Source: Cichorium intybus
Taxonomy: Eukaryota > Streptophyta > Magnoliopsida > Asterales > Asteraceae
Length of the DNA stretch: 64,000 nucleotides
Direction of reading: 5' to 3'
Assembly (NCBI GenBank): GCA_023525715.1
Contig: CM042015.1
Coordinates: 87,047,750-87,111,749, forward strand
The translations under genes were made by a program, and so were the position numbers. This document shows positions 49,469 through 62,643 of the stretch, in pieces. The notes under the pieces are model-generated. The model saw nothing but the letters and a program-made list of their open reading frames with translations, made no database searches and was not told the DNA's origin. Every line of letters starts with the position of its first letter. The stretch's first letter is position 1.

Positions 49469-50941
49469 TAATGATTGATCTCCGATATTATTACACCTTG
49501 AGTATAACTTTAACTACACCATATTTATGACTTTAATTACAAACTCCAATTAACATGATAAATAATCGTTTGACAAATTTGACAAATTAGGTGAATTAGT
49601 TGATAAACTAATGGAGACATTAGAATGTCATAAAAAAATATTAAACAAATTCATAAGCTAATTGAGACATTATCTAAGTAGTTTTTTAAAAAACGAACTT
49701 ATAAGTTATTTTTGAGTTTTTCAACTATAACAAAATAAAAAAAACTTAAAAAAATAAACTAGCTTTGACATATCAAATACAATCTAACATATTAGACTAA
49801 CATTTCAGATTTAAATGACCATAAATTAAACTTTTAATACAAATACAAATATGAGTTAATAAATTAGTAATTATAGTTTAATTTGTTACTATTTTTAATG
49901 GTCCCTATTGTCTAGTCTAGTCAGATTCGACGGTTTACTCCCCACCTTTTAAAATTTGATAGAAATCAAAAAGTTGCACCAATTATCTTTTCCTCGAACT
50001 CCTTTAATAAATTTCCGGTAAATGCACGTAAATTAACCAGCCTACCCTTCATTTTATATTTTCTATTTCTTTTATCATTTGTATAATTGATTAAATATTT
50101 TAAGTATTAAACGGCCTAACACGAATCACCCGCCACCCCATCCATTTTCTCCGGTCATCTTCTTCGGTGAGACCCTCTAATTATCTGCCATCTTCCTTCA
50201 CTCTTAGATCAAAAAGCGTACATACAACAAAGAATAATGTCATTTTAAATCATGAAGCCATAAAATCAATAAATAAGAAAAATCACTACAACTAGATAAG
50301 CCAGTATCAATGGTAGAAGTATTCAATCAAGATTTCATCAAATTGTAGGGAGAAAATGGAGATTACTCCGACGACACCCAAACATCAGTCTCTTACCAAT
50401 ATCTACTTCAACAAATCCCTCCCCTCAGGTAATATAGAGCTCGTAATGAAATTCCTAAAGTACGATTTCATGGTGGATGAATTGAAGGTTTGAGATTCTA
50501 TTTATGAAGAATCAAAGAAGATAGAGTTACAGATTTGATTTTGCGGTTTTGGAATCCGAACGTGTGGTGCTAACAAACAAGAACTCTACCCTCGCATCTG
50601 AATTCTGTTCATGATCGTAAGGTCATCGAGCTCGCAAGATGTGTTTTACTCGAACAGATAGAAGATCAACGTGATTTTTTTCCAAGTCGTAACATCGACA
50701 ATCTTGAAGATCATATTTACGACAGCAGATGGATAGGACGGTATAACTGGAGAAGAGAGAGGGTAGCAAAGGTGGTGATGGAGTCATGGAGGCGGTACGA
50801 GGGGTGGGTGGGGTGGGGTGGGGGTAATCGGTGGGTTGAACGATAGCTTTTTATGGTTTGGGGCATTTTATTTCATTTATTTAGGAGTTACATATTTAGT
50901 TCTTATATTTATAAAATAAAACTAACATAAAATAAAAAATA
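49469..50941. other. Intergenic
   Basis: AT-rich to 50090, then a mixed region (50100-50830) with leader-like CT-rich phrases and a G-rich patch (50800-50826), but no ORF over 60 codons. It could hold an eroded gene or TE; I cannot name one. Confidence 0.4.
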
Positions 50942-51946
50942 GGGTAAATTGCATAAAAGTCATTAAGTTTTTAATTTTCTCGATTTTGACACTGTATTTT
51001 TAGTTTTTGCAATTAAATCATTATGCTTTTAGAAAAATTGCAATTAAGTCATTATGTTTTCCAAATAGTTACGAAAATGACCATATGGCATGATGGCAAC
51101 AGGTTACCAGGATATATGGTCATATTTGCAATTTTTTAGAAACCTAATGACTTAATAAAAAAAATAAAAAACATAGTGTCAAAATCTAAAAATCTAGAAA
51201 AGTTAACGACTTTTATGCAATTTACCTTATGCAATTTATACAACTTAATAAGTTTATATGCCTCATACATGTCCAAAAAAGTAATTTTATTGTTACATTG
51301 GATAGTTTACCCTAACAACCCTAAAAAAGAATAAAAAAAAAAATCAAAGTTCAATGTTACTTGTAATTTTTGTCACAAGTATCATTGAACTTAAATTTTT
51401 TTTATTTTTTTTTTCGGGCTGTTACATGTCCAAAAAAGTAATTTTGTTGTTACATTGGATAGTTTACCCTAACAACCCTAAAAAAGAATAAAAAAAAATA
51501 AAAGTTCAATGTTACTTGTAATTTTTGTCACAAGTATCATTGAACTTAAATTTTTTTATGTTTTTTTTAGGGCTGTTAGGATAAATTATCCAATGTAACA
51601 GCAAATTTACTTTTTTGGACACGTATGAGACATGTAAAGTGATTAAGTGGTATAAATTGCATAGGGTAAATTGCATAAAAAACGCTAACTTTTTCAGATT
51701 TTAGATTTTGACACTATGTTTTTTATTTTTGTTATTAAGTCATTAGGTTTCTGAAAAATTACAAATCTCACCATATGACTTGGTAACCTGTCATCCTGTC
51801 ATATGGTCATTTTCGCAACTTTTTGGAAAACATAATGACTTAATTGCAACTTTTCTAAAAACATAATGACTTAATTGCAAAAACTAAAAATACAGTGTTA
51901 AAATCGAGAAAATTGGAAAAATTAATGACTTTTATGCAATTTATCC
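50942..51946. repeat. Nested palindromic fold-back element
   Basis: Two units, 50942-51226 and 51664-51946, each begin GGGTAAATTGCATAAAA and end with its reverse complement, so each can fold on itself. They are also inverted copies of one another. Between them an ~80-bp block (ATGTCCAAAAAAGTAATTTT...) occurs twice directly (about 51267 and 51424) and once inverted (about 51560-51640). Flanking A/T words (TAAAAAATA and TAAAAATAA) may be a degenerate target duplication. Most likely tandem or nested MITEs of one family. Confidence 0.75.
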
Positions 51947-54090
51947 TAAAAATAAGAGGAATATTAGGCATTTTACTTGGATTTAATGACTAATTTCTTA
52001 CGGAGTTAGCCTGTAGGACCATTGTTTAATTTATTGAAACAGTAGGGAAGTTTTCTAAACCATAAGGACCGGTTCTGTAATTTATTCTATAAAGTACGAT
52101 TGTTGTTCAAATGTAATTTATAAAAGCAAAATAATTGTAAAATTATTCGATGATAACAAATATAGTACCTATAGTTGGGTTAACTGTGCTGTTGCATGGA
52201 ATGATGGAAAGTATGCAAAAGTTACTTAAAACCTATTGTCTTATTCCGTCTGTGGGTAGAGATTTCAATGCAAAGAGATAGATGGGGCGACAGTTGATTA
52301 TCACAAAAGGTAGAATTTACGCATATTTTTATTCGAGTAAATTACATGAATTGTCCGAGTGTTAAATGATGTGTTAAGTTTTTATTTTTAAAAATTAAAT
52401 TGGATTGTCTCTTATATTATTAAATTTTGCATGTTTTGTCTTCGGTAGACATAAAATGACTATCCAACTCACATTTATATTTTACTTTAAATTTGAAGTA
52501 AAATATAATATAAAAAAATGGTTCATTTCCAACTAAACTTTATTTTTGACACTATTTTTTACCTCAAAATATATATTCCTATTATATTCTATTTTTTCAA
52601 TTTACATAAATTATAAATTGTCAAAATTACTCATTCTATTTATTAACTTTTAATAAACAAGTATTTTGTCTTTTTATTGTAATAATATTCTAAATTATAT
52701 TATCGTAAACTTATAAAAAATAAATCATTTGTATATATGTTGCCGTATATTATTATTATTTTAAAGATACGTAAACTTTTATATGAATTCTATACATAAA
52801 TATCTAGTCTTATAATTAGGATTAATTAATATAATTTAATATATAACATTATATTGTAAATATTTATTATTATATTTAAATTAAAACTAAAAATGTATAT
52901 TATAAAAAACAAGGGACTAAAAATGTCAATGGAAACTTTCACTCCATTTTTGGTGCAAATGAATAGTATTACTCCATATTTAGAGTAATATTATTCATAT
53001 ACTCAAAAATTGAGTGGGTTATAGAGGTGGGTTGGAGAGAAATATGTTGAAAAAAAACTCTATATATTGAGATGGATTGGATATGCTCTTAGTAATTTTT
53101 TTATTTTTTATTTTTTAATTAAAAAGTGAAAAAAGTACCCCACCCCCTTCAAACACATTGGATTCTCTCTTTCTTCTTTATTCTCTTTCCTTGCGTCTCT
53201 CTCTAAAATTGAAATATGAAACCTGAAATTGAAATCTGATTCCATCCCTCAACCTTAAAACTGAAATAAAAAACCTATGATTTTGAAATCTGAAACCAAA
53301 TTCGAAAACATAAAACCAAAATCAAATATTCCAACCACCAAATCTGATTACAATCATCAAAAACCTTAAAACTGAAATCAAAGACTCAAAATCAAATCTG
53401 ATTTCAAAAACCCTAAAACTATAAGAAAAATCTCAAAACCAAACCTGATTACAACAACCACCAACTATCATCCCCTCTTAGTATGTCAATCTGTCTCTTT
53501 TCCACCGTTATCGATTCATCGCTTCTACATCATTTGTCTGGATTTAAGTTCGTATTTCAACAGGATAAGAAAGGGAAGTTCTTTCTGACAAGAAAATAGA
53601 GGAACGTGATGCTAAGCTTCAGTTTCTTGTGAGGTTTCCAGCGACAGAAAGGGTAGTGGGTGGTCGAGTCACTTGAGCTTTGATTTGAATTATTCACCAA
53701 CTAATTTTTGTTGCACATGCTGAGTTTCTTTCACATATTGAGTTTTGTTGCAATATTGGCAGGGTCAATTCTATGTTATACTTACATGTGTGCATGGACA
53801 CCATTTGTTTTGATGTTTTCTGTTTAATCTATATCATAATTTTAGATGGACACCTAACAAAACTTTGGATGGGCACTTGATATGATGAAACTTGGACACC
53901 GTAAACAAAACTAGAAGACATCTATTAGAGTTTTATATATTCAATATACGTTTTAATCAATATTTATGAAAAAAAGAAACCAAATTAATAGGTCAACCGA
54001 CATCGGTTAACAAAAATAAGCAAATACATTTATGGATGATTACAAGTTGTCACAATATATTTTAAAATTTTGATTATTTAAGATTGAAGA
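51947..54090. other. Intergenic, very AT-rich
   Basis: No ORF over 60 codons. 52920-53095 has phrases typical of a short MITE (GAGATGGATTGGATATGCTCTTA) whose ends I could not fix. 53150-53470 is rich in CTGAAATC/AAAACC words, a degenerate simple repeat. Confidence 0.4.
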
Positions 54091-57000
54091 TGTGACGAAC
54101 AAAATTTTTGTCATGTATAATATAAGAATTTATGCAAGTATTCAAATTAAAAGAGTAGATACTTAAATAAACTCAATATAGTGTGCAAGGGCAAAACTGG
54201 CTTTTCACATGACCAACAATAGAAATAAAAATTTGGAATGAATATTATATGGAATTATATAGGTTTTCTGTAATTATGAGACAAATGTATAAGGCCTAAG
54301 CATAGAGATGGAAAAGAATGTGAAAATATGAATTTCACATAAAATGATGAAAATGACAAACTTCATGGCCTCAAAACCCTATCCTAGAAGCAAGATACGA
54401 AAAGGGGCGAATTAGAAAACGGTAAAGGACATGAAATTGAAACAATTACAAAAAGAATCAATGGAAACGGAGTTCGTATGAAGAAGTTACAAGCTTGCAA
54501 AGTTGGACAAGAAATTAAGAATGCGTTGATTGGAAACGCAACAATCTGAATGTCCATGTTCGCAGCCCGATAAGTCGAAATCCATGGGGTTTTAGAGAAA
54601 ACTCAAAACATGAAAGTTGTTAAGCTCGTTCCCTTCTTTTCAAGGATATAAGACTTGTGAAATTTGGATGCCATATGTGTAAGTTACAGTCGAGGGCAAA
54701 TCAGAAAAAAATAACATGCAAGAGCTGAAAATTTTTCTAAGGCAAAGACATCAGGGGCATTTTTGGAAACTTTTCGTTGACAAGTCAAAATCAGGAAATT
54801 AGGACCCGGTATTACGTTTATACTGTGTGTGTATCTCTCCTAGGTCACGTGAATCAAGAACGTAAATCAAAAAACGGGGATTTGCTCAAAGGATTGCTAA
54901 GATGCATAAACAAATCAAAAATAAGAACACACGACCCAATCTCCCACCCAAACTCGCGTGTGCGTGTGTCTGAGATTCGCGACCCAACTCTAAGAACGGG
55001 ATAGAGAGACGAATGGAGTCGGAGATGCAGTAGAAATCAGACGCATAGTGGGAATCAGAGAGCGAGGACGAGAGTGAAGCTAAGATCGAGACCTGATCTG
55101 GTTCTTTGATGCGTGATTTCAAAATCGAGGGAAGGAGAAGAAGCCCAGATCGAGAACTGGGATCTTTGGTGTGCGACAATGAGATCAGGAGTGGGATTCA
55201 ATCAGAAGTACGTACACTACAAGTCGAGTCACACAAAAATCAAAGAGAAAGAGATCGATCTAGGGCTCGATTTCGGATTTGTGGTTCACGGATTCACACT
55301 AGGTCGTAGCTAGGAGCAGTGGAATCCCGCTTTGGAGGGTGCTCGATGGCGGCCAGGTAGTGCCGGACATCGATAGTGATGAGGGAGGAGCCTTTCAGCT
55401 CCGATTTTCTTGATTAAATCAGTTCAGTTCCAGGATTTTCGATACTTTGGACAACTTTGATTTAAAAGGTATAAATCTGAACTTCCTAAACACTAGTTTT
55501 CGAGTTCAAAATTTCTGATACATGTTGGATTTAGATGCATGTTGGAATCAGAAATAGTTCTAGTTCTTATATGCCCAACGATAGATTTAAAAGAATATAT
55601 GGAGGGCACTGTATGATTGTTTAGTTAAAATTTGTGAATGCATGATAGATTTGGAATATATGTTTTGCTATATGTCATATTATGAGCTCAAAAACACCCA
55701 AGAATGTGGTTGGTATGATTTTCAAGTTAAAAATTGAAGAATGCATAATAGTTGTTCTATTTGATGAAGAAGATGATGAATAGTTCCATTGACTTTTTCT
55801 GATTTGGTCAAGGTTGATCATAAAGTGGAATTGTAATTTGATGATCGGAATATGTTGATTTAAAATATATGAGAAAGGAAACTCAAAGCTTAATTCTTGA
55901 AATAATGTGTGTTATGACTTAAAAGGTTTGATGTTCATGGAATTTTGGAAAATGGTTGATATATTAAATTGGAATGGAATCAATGATTCCAACATTTGAT
56001 GAGCAACATAATGGAATTAAAACTAGCCTGGGAAAAGACTTAGTAATAATAAGAAACTTTGTAATGGGAATGGAATTAGGCGTTCCAACCCTTTTGGGAC
56101 AATTTTTGGTATTTTCCAACAATGATGTAAATCGATCATAGAATGGAATTTGAATGACTTTTATGAAGTATTTGTAATATATTGGAGCCAAACAAATAAG
56201 AAATAACATGTTTTGCAAGAATTTCTATTTATGGAAACTTTAATGGTCGAGATTTGTTAAAACGACATAAAAGAGTAAAACAAGAGATGTTTTGATATCT
56301 AAGCAATTGGTACTGTTTTATAAGTATGTTAGAATTATAAAGTTACTAAAATTACATGTTAAAACCCGATAAAACACAATTAGGCAAAGTAGGATGCCTA
56401 AATGAGAAAACGGTCAAAAAGTGCCGAAACGAAAAATAGATTAAAAGGTTCCATTAAGCTTTATACATGTTCTAAACACTATTGGTACATTGTTGGGTTA
56501 TATAACAATTACTTAAACAAAAGTTTACACAAATTTTAGACTAAGTTGTCAAAATCGGACAAAAAGGGTAAAATTGTCCAAAATGGTTATTATGCTTTAA
56601 GAGTCATACTTAACCACTAGAATTGAATTAGATAATGACTAGTAGTAGTCAATAATGATTAGACACATGATATATGTTTAGTTGTCTAATATGTTCTAAT
56701 CTTCTACTAGATTAATAGAGATTGAAGGACGTTTGGAAGCAACGAAAGGATAGAGTTATGTGGATTAGTGTAGCTAAACGTACCTAGCTACTAAGGTGAG
56801 TACATGTGGCATTTTCCCTCTTTGGGGTACATGGCAAAATGTTTTATAGTTTATGTGATTTTCGAATATGAAATGATTTGCAAGTTTATTTACCTATGAC
56901 ATGATTATAAAAGTCTTATACTATGATTTGAAAGTATGTTTTGGCAATCAAGTCATAACGATTTGAAAGATATTTGAAAAGTATGTTTTGGCATCAAGCC

Positions 57001-58203
57001 ACAACGATTTAAAAGCAAGTTTTGGCATTAGGCCACAATGATTTGAAAGTACGTTTTGGCAACAAGCCATAATGTTTATGAAAGAAACTTTTGGCATCTA
57101 GCCTTACAAATGTTTATGAAAGAAATATTTGGCATCTAGCCTTAATGTATTTATGAATGAATGTTTTGATGATAAGCAATGATATGTTTATGAATGACTG
57201 GTATTTAAGATATGAATGAATGCAGCCATGCAAAAAAGAACATGTTTCTTTGTGCCCGGGCCATGATGTTCCCGTAACGGAACCTAGAGGAATCTGCTGG
57301 GGTGGTACCAACCCCGCCGCGAAGTAGATGTCCTAAAGCTTATGATGCTATGATGGACTGATTTTGTTCTTTCCATCTTAGCCTAGACTTGGGGTATCAG
57401 TTTAAGTGATTAAAACCCTAAGTATAAAAAAAACATATTTATGATTGATTACCAGTCAAATTTAAGTAATGAAAGTTTTATGATGATAAACTTATTATGA
57501 AAGGCTTTAATAGCAAAATGATGATATGTTTCGGTTATTATGTTTTTAACAGCAAGTCTTTTGACATGATTTGATTACAAAGGTTTTGAAGATGACAAAC
57601 TTCTTATGATAGGATTTAAAAAGCAAAACGACGATACATTTCAGTTATAATGATTTTAAAAGCAAGTGTTAAGAAATGATTTGATTACAATGGTTTTGAA
57701 AATGATATATGTTAAGTTTATAAATGTTTTGTGTCCAAACCCATGTAGCTCACGAGACATTTTTGTCTTACGTATTTTATTTTATGTCATGTATCCCAGG
57801 TTCTAAACATGAGAGATAGAAGCAAGTAGATGACCCGAAAAAATTGGGATCTTAGATGGAGTGAATCTTGGTTGATATCCTAGTTTGTAATCCTAACTTG
57901 CTTTCTATGGTTTAGTTTGATATGAAGTTGTAACCCCGTAGTTGTTCAAACATTTGTACAACTTAATGATTTATGTTGGTACCAAATTTTTAAGACATGA
58001 CACGAGGTCATGAGAAAGGTTTTTAAAGCTTGACAATTTGTTCTATAAAGAAACACGGTTTTCAAAATATCAGATTTTATAATACCGAGTTTTATAAAAT
58101 ACTACACCAGCTATTGTGTTTTTAGCGCTATTGCACTTTTGCCGTTAATGCGCTTTTGGTGTTAATGTGCTTTAAAAAAAATTTGAAATTTTGGGGCGTT
58201 ACA
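54091..58203 (+). mobile_element. Putative 4.1-kb solo LTR
   Basis: Begins TGTGACGAAC and ends GGGGCGTTACA, the TG...CA form with complementary-looking tips. Flanks GAAGA (54086-54090) and TAAGA (58204-58208) match at 4 of 5 bases. No internal primer site, gag or pol lies inside or beside it, so a solo LTR left by recombination is the simplest reading. It contains short ORFs only (54777-55313 region) and a repeat region at about 56930-57160 built on TTTTGGCATCAAGCCA. A second LTR copy would be needed to prove the borders. Confidence 0.5.
56930..57165. repeat. Short imperfect tandem repeats in the putative LTR
   Basis: Five to six units of about 40-50 bp, each with TTTTGGCA(T/A)CAAGCCA-like and AATG(T/A)TTATGAAAG or GATTTGAAAG words. 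Confidence 0.7.
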
Positions 58204-59801
58204 TAAGACTAGGATAAAAATATGAAAATCGACAAAATGTATTAAAGGAGAAGTGGAAAAGATATAGAACCTTAAAATTTTTCGAAGATACATGTTTTTG
58301 TCTTTGAATCTTCAAGATTGACACAGACCGACTTCGTCCTCTGCTAATATTTGATGGCTGCACTTAGTCCATCTCTAGCCTCCATTGAGTCGACTTCATA
58401 ATCTTGAAAAAATAGTTGATTGTTGTATTATATTACTTTATTGTTGATTTATACATTTGTATATCTATATTGTTGTAAAAACCATAGACTAACTTAAATC
58501 AGAAAATCCAACTATTGTCGTAATTGTTTATTTGTATACCGAAAACATGTTTTTTGTTGTCTTTCAATGTTTGTATATGTTGTTACTTGTTTATAATTAG
58601 GGCTTTAAGTCTACATCTTGCAACAAGAGGTTAAACAATATTTCGTGTAAAAATTAATTGTGTTGGAGAGAAAAATAGAATGTGTGTGGCAAAAAAGTAA
58701 CAAGGTAGTTTATGTTTCTTTGCCACACATACACAACCATACAAACACTCGCGTCAAAGTCACACATACATACAGCACAGCTGTATCACATGAAAACACA
58801 AACATAATCTCATACATAGTTATATAATTTTTTCAAAAACCCCACTAACTATAGCAAGAGATTGTTTGCAGTAAGATTACAAATAATTAGAAATGAAAAT
58901 GCATATTGGTCTGTTAAAATAAATATTTGAAAGACACTAGTTTTTATATGTTTTCACAATCGATATACATGAAAACGAATACGTAAAAAATAGAAAACAA
59001 ATTCGAAAAGAAACTTTTAAAAATGAAAATATATAAATAAGAATATACATAAAAGTGAATATGTAAAAATATTAATTTTGTAAAAAAAATCAATATCATA
59101 AAAACAAATTTATAAAAAAGATGTAAAAGAAAGTTGAAAATTTATTCATCAAAGCAAACTAAGTTTTAGAAAACATATAAAAGTAAAAGTTGAGTTTTCT
59201 TTATAAATAAAGTTTGGACCAAATTCAGGAAAAAATTAATGAGATGCAAAAATGAAAATTCTGAAAACTAGGTAGGGTTGCCATGTGTCCAAATTCGAGA
59301 TAAAATAAAAAAAACGTGAATTATTTTTGTAATTTTTTATTACATGGGCACCATTATTGTTTATTTGGAAACTATTAAAAAGATAAAAACACTATAGATG
59401 ATGTGTTCTTAAGAACCGTAGCAACCATTTGTACAATGTTAATGCATATAATTTGGTTAATTTGATCTATACATGTTGATTGATAAATAAGAATTTGTGT
59501 AATAAGATGCGTATAAATTTATAATTGATTATCTCTTATCATATATATTTAGAAAATTTTAGATGCTTTTAGCAAGCATACACTTATAAATAACTTTCAA
59601 ATTTTGAAAACTCGTTGTGAATAATTGTAAGACATTGAAGATATTTTTTTGTGTTTGACCTTAGGTATTAAAGTTAACACTATACTTGCTTTGGATGTTA
59701 TTATGACAACCCAAAATGATAACCAACCATTTTTAACTCATTTATTTTGCCAATTCATTTAAATTGAACACACATGAGTTTGAATCATAGATTCACACAT
59801 A
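58204..59801. other. Intergenic, AT-rich
   Basis: No ORF, no recognisable repeat ends. 58920-59110 is a run of AAAT/TAAA-rich simple sequence. Confidence 0.5.
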
Positions 59802-60174
59802 GGGGGTGTTTGAGATTAATTATTTAAAACAACTTATACTTATTATTAAAAGTGCTTATTAGCTTATCCGGTATGAAAACAGAGTTTTAAAAAATAGTAT
59901 TTGTTTAGCTTATCCGGTACCAAAACGTAATAAGTCAATAAGTTGTTTTTTAGTATTTGGCAAACGGTATTTATGTGTGTAATACGGAAATGATTTATCA
60001 AAAACTTCTTAAATAAGTCAATAAGTAAGGATGCAATAACTTATCAAAAACTGCTTATTTAAGCAAATAAGTGTTTATAAAATATGTTTATCCAAACACT
60101 TAAAACTACTTATTACGAGTGTCAAACCGCAATGAGTCAATAAACATCTCAAATAAGTAATCTCAAACACTCTC
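59802..60174. mobile_element. MITE with long inverted ends
   Basis: Left GGGGGTGTTTGAGATTAATT and right reversed GAGAGTGTTTGAGATTACTT match at about 16 of 20, followed by further inverted AAATAAG/CTTATTT words. Flanking target duplication not found, so the superfamily (hAT suspected from the GGGGTGTTTG tip) is unsure. Confidence 0.5.
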
Positions 60175-60188
60175 GTACTCGGTTTTTT

Positions 60189-60382
60189 ATACGCCTTCAA
60201 ATCCTTCGTGTAAGTTGGCGTATGCTGGCCAAGACAATAAAAGATGACACCAACCAATTTAGAATCACATTAATATAAGTATGATACGCCATCAAATCCT
60301 TCTTGTAAAAGTCGGCGTATGCTGGCAAAGACAATACAAGATGGCACCAACCAATTTAGAATCACATCAATATAATCACAAT
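60189..60382. repeat. Two-copy tandem duplication, ~95 bp
   Basis: 60189-60282 and 60287-60382 share TACGCC(T/A)TCAAATCCTTC, GGCGTATGCTGGC and ACCAACCAATTTAGAATC blocks in the same order. Confidence 0.8.
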
Positions 60383-60975
60383 CTTGGGAATAAAATCATA
60401 AATATAATCACACTCTCGGGAATAAAATCAGAAAACAAGACCTTCTAATATCATTATCATCACAATACTAAGGGAACCTACCTGATCAATACATGGAAAA
60501 AGTGTCACAAAAATCATACCGTTTACATCGCATCTCCATTAGTGAAAACAAAATCATCTTTACTTCTCCCACCTAAATTGATCTAAACACAACAACACCA
60601 TAGGTTCCGGCGAAAGCCGCCAACAGAACAATGACAATAAGGTCGTCGCGATTAACATTGATTTTAATAAAAGACAAAGAAAAATATCAATTTCACATAA
60701 TCGCTACAATCGATCTCGAAATCCATGACGATGAAAACACTACAATAGATCTTGAAATCGCATCTTGGGGTGGATTTTGCATTGGGAGGAACAAGAGCAA
60801 ATGAGAGTAGATTAGGTTTTTTTTTTTTCCATTTATTTTAATAATAACAAATGTTACATAAATAGTAAAATAAGAAAATGGTGTAAATCCACTAATTTGG
60901 TCACTTTATATGTCTTAAACGTTTTTTTAATGTGATAGCCGAAAGGACAAACCGTGCAAGTATTTGAAACCATAA
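60383..60975. other. Intergenic
   Basis: 60405-60440 repeats a TATAATCACA(C/A)TC motif. 60600-60800 is less AT-rich but has no ORF. Ends at the TAA target of the next element. Confidence 0.45.
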
Positions 60976-61762
60976 GGGTGGGGGGAGTAGATCCCTCCCA
61001 TTCCACTGAACCCACGTGCCACGTCAGTTTTTCTCTCTCTTCTCACTTCCATTTTCCCCATCTTTCACCAATCTTTCACCCATGGAACTAGTACCCACTG
61101 AACCCACAATGACACATCATATATTTGATATTTAAATGTTTTAATTAAATGAATAAATTAATTTTAACACTTAATTTAATATTAGAAATAATAATAAAAT
61201 GCACAAAATTTAAAGAAAATTCAAATTACATTTAATTAAAAAATACACCGGTACAAGAAAAAAAAAGCCTAAATACAGAAATAAAAATCCTAAAAACGGA
61301 AATAAAAATCCTAAAGTTCCCACCCATACATTTCTGCAAATGTGTGGGGATGTGGTTGGGGAAACTTCACGGCTCCTGCTTTGTGAGGAACTGCGACGTT
61401 TGGATTTACCACGATTTGAATCCATTTTATAAAAAAAGAGTTTTTTATAAAATAGATGGCAAAGGGTTTTTGAGAGAAAATGAGAGTAAGAAAGAAGGGT
61501 GAAGGTGTGATTTGTGAATGAGTGGAGATGTGGTATTTATAGGGATGAGGGGAAGGTAATTATTGAGGGATTAAAATTTTTTTTTTTTTATAAAATTGGA
61601 TGGGTTCATCGGGTTCATCATCATCCCACACCAGCCACCATTGCCGAGCCCGCTCAACCCGAAGGAGAAGGGCCAGCGGTACCGGAGGTACCGACGGTAC
61701 CGGCGGTACCGCCCCATCCCGTTCCGATCTTTCGCCCAACCCGATGACCACTCCGTCCACCC
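60976..61762 (-). mobile_element. Harbinger deletion derivative, family GGGTGG, copy 2
   Basis: Ends GGGTGGGGGGAGTAG (left) and reversed GGGTGGACGGAGTGG (right), flanked by TAA at 60973-60975 and 61763-61765. 787 bp, inverted relative to 43253-43777. Unlike that copy it retains a minus-strand promoter-like TATA (CCTATAAATACC, about 61532-61543) and the start of a gene (61425). A GGTACCGNC array sits at about 61676-61710. It looks like an intermediate between a full gene-bearing element and the short MITE. Confidence 0.82.
61210..61425 (-). pseudogene. N-terminal remnant of the Harbinger-borne gene
   Basis: ATG at 61425, about 110 nt downstream of the TATA box, encoding MDSNRGKSKRRSSSQSRSRE and then, after about residue 35, hydrophobic low-complexity sequence from a deletion junction. 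The basic/serine start resembles the first residues of element-borne SANT proteins such as those at 39829 and 47976; the rest has been lost. Confidence 0.45.
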
Positions 61763-62386
61763 TAAGTACAAGTGGCATAGCGTTCTATAGTTGTAAGATA
61801 CTTTTTACAAGCCACATAAACCAATTATATAAATTTATCTATAACTAATTATTTAGATCTTGGAATATTTATTTACAGAATCTTAAGTCTTTTCTTAGAA
61901 TTTTAAAGGCTTGTGAATATCATATAGTCGATCAATAAAAGATTTAAAAAGTAGGACGAAACGTGGTCGACATAAGTTGGGGTTCGTTGAGCCAAGTTAG
62001 GGACATTAACACAAAGACATTGACTAAGTTGTATTATTGAAGCAACCAGGACTGTCTAGTGTTTGCTTTCCGTACCTCATTCTCATTGGACTAGTTTTTT
62101 CTTGGTGTGAATATTAATGTAATGTTAGACAATGACGAGGAATAATATGAGAAAGCTAAGTAAAACTTAAAAAAGTAAAATATAATAATATATACGAATA
62201 AGAATAAAAACCTAATTCTGTTATTGTGATTAGATGATTTTTCATACACAGAGGAATCAAACACATTCTGTTATCATCATTTTTATTCCGAATCATATTA
62301 AACTCCATTATAACTTTGCCGATCAACTTATTTTCCGCAATTTTAAAATTTTTTTTAGGTGGCGTGTGGGCTGTCGATTGGATGTG
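61763..62386. other. Distal upstream region of the JAZ gene
   Basis: AT-rich, no ORF of note, no identifiable repeat. Confidence 0.45.
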
Positions 62387-62392
62387 CACGTG
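62387..62392. promoter_or_regulatory. G-box (CACGTG) upstream of the JAZ gene
   Basis: Perfect palindromic CACGTG about 140 bp before the TATA box. Two related AACGTG elements follow at 62403-62408 and 62465-62470, and another CACGTG lies in intron 2 (63236-63241). G-box and AACGTG sites are known targets of MYC2-type bHLH factors, which JAZ proteins repress; feedback control is inferred. Confidence 0.65.
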
Positions 62393-62529
62393 AAAGTAAT
62401 AGAACGTGGAAATGAGTAATGCTGGTGGCGCCGCTGTTCATGAGTCGCTTTCAAAAGCGTTCTAAACGTGTTTTTTTTTCTTTTTTTTTCTCCACACCGC
62501 CGCTCTCTCTTTCTGCCTGCAACTCGTAT

Positions 62530-62540
62530 AATATATAATA
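62530..62540 (+). promoter_or_regulatory. Probable TATA box of the JAZ gene
   Basis: AATATATAATA about 105-115 bp upstream of the ATG at 62644. The leader would contain the (CT)n run at 62604-62641, a common feature of plant 5' leaders. Confidence 0.6.
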
Positions 62541-62601
62541 CCTCTTTCCCTTCGCTTTATCTTGATTGTTGCTAAAAACGACACACTACCCATATTTCCT
62601 C

Positions 62602-62643
<42 letters not shown>

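Noticed and set aside
54777..55313. Overlapping short ORFs on both strands
   Set aside because: Different frames, no domain, inside the putative solo LTR; likely LTR sequence of higher GC.
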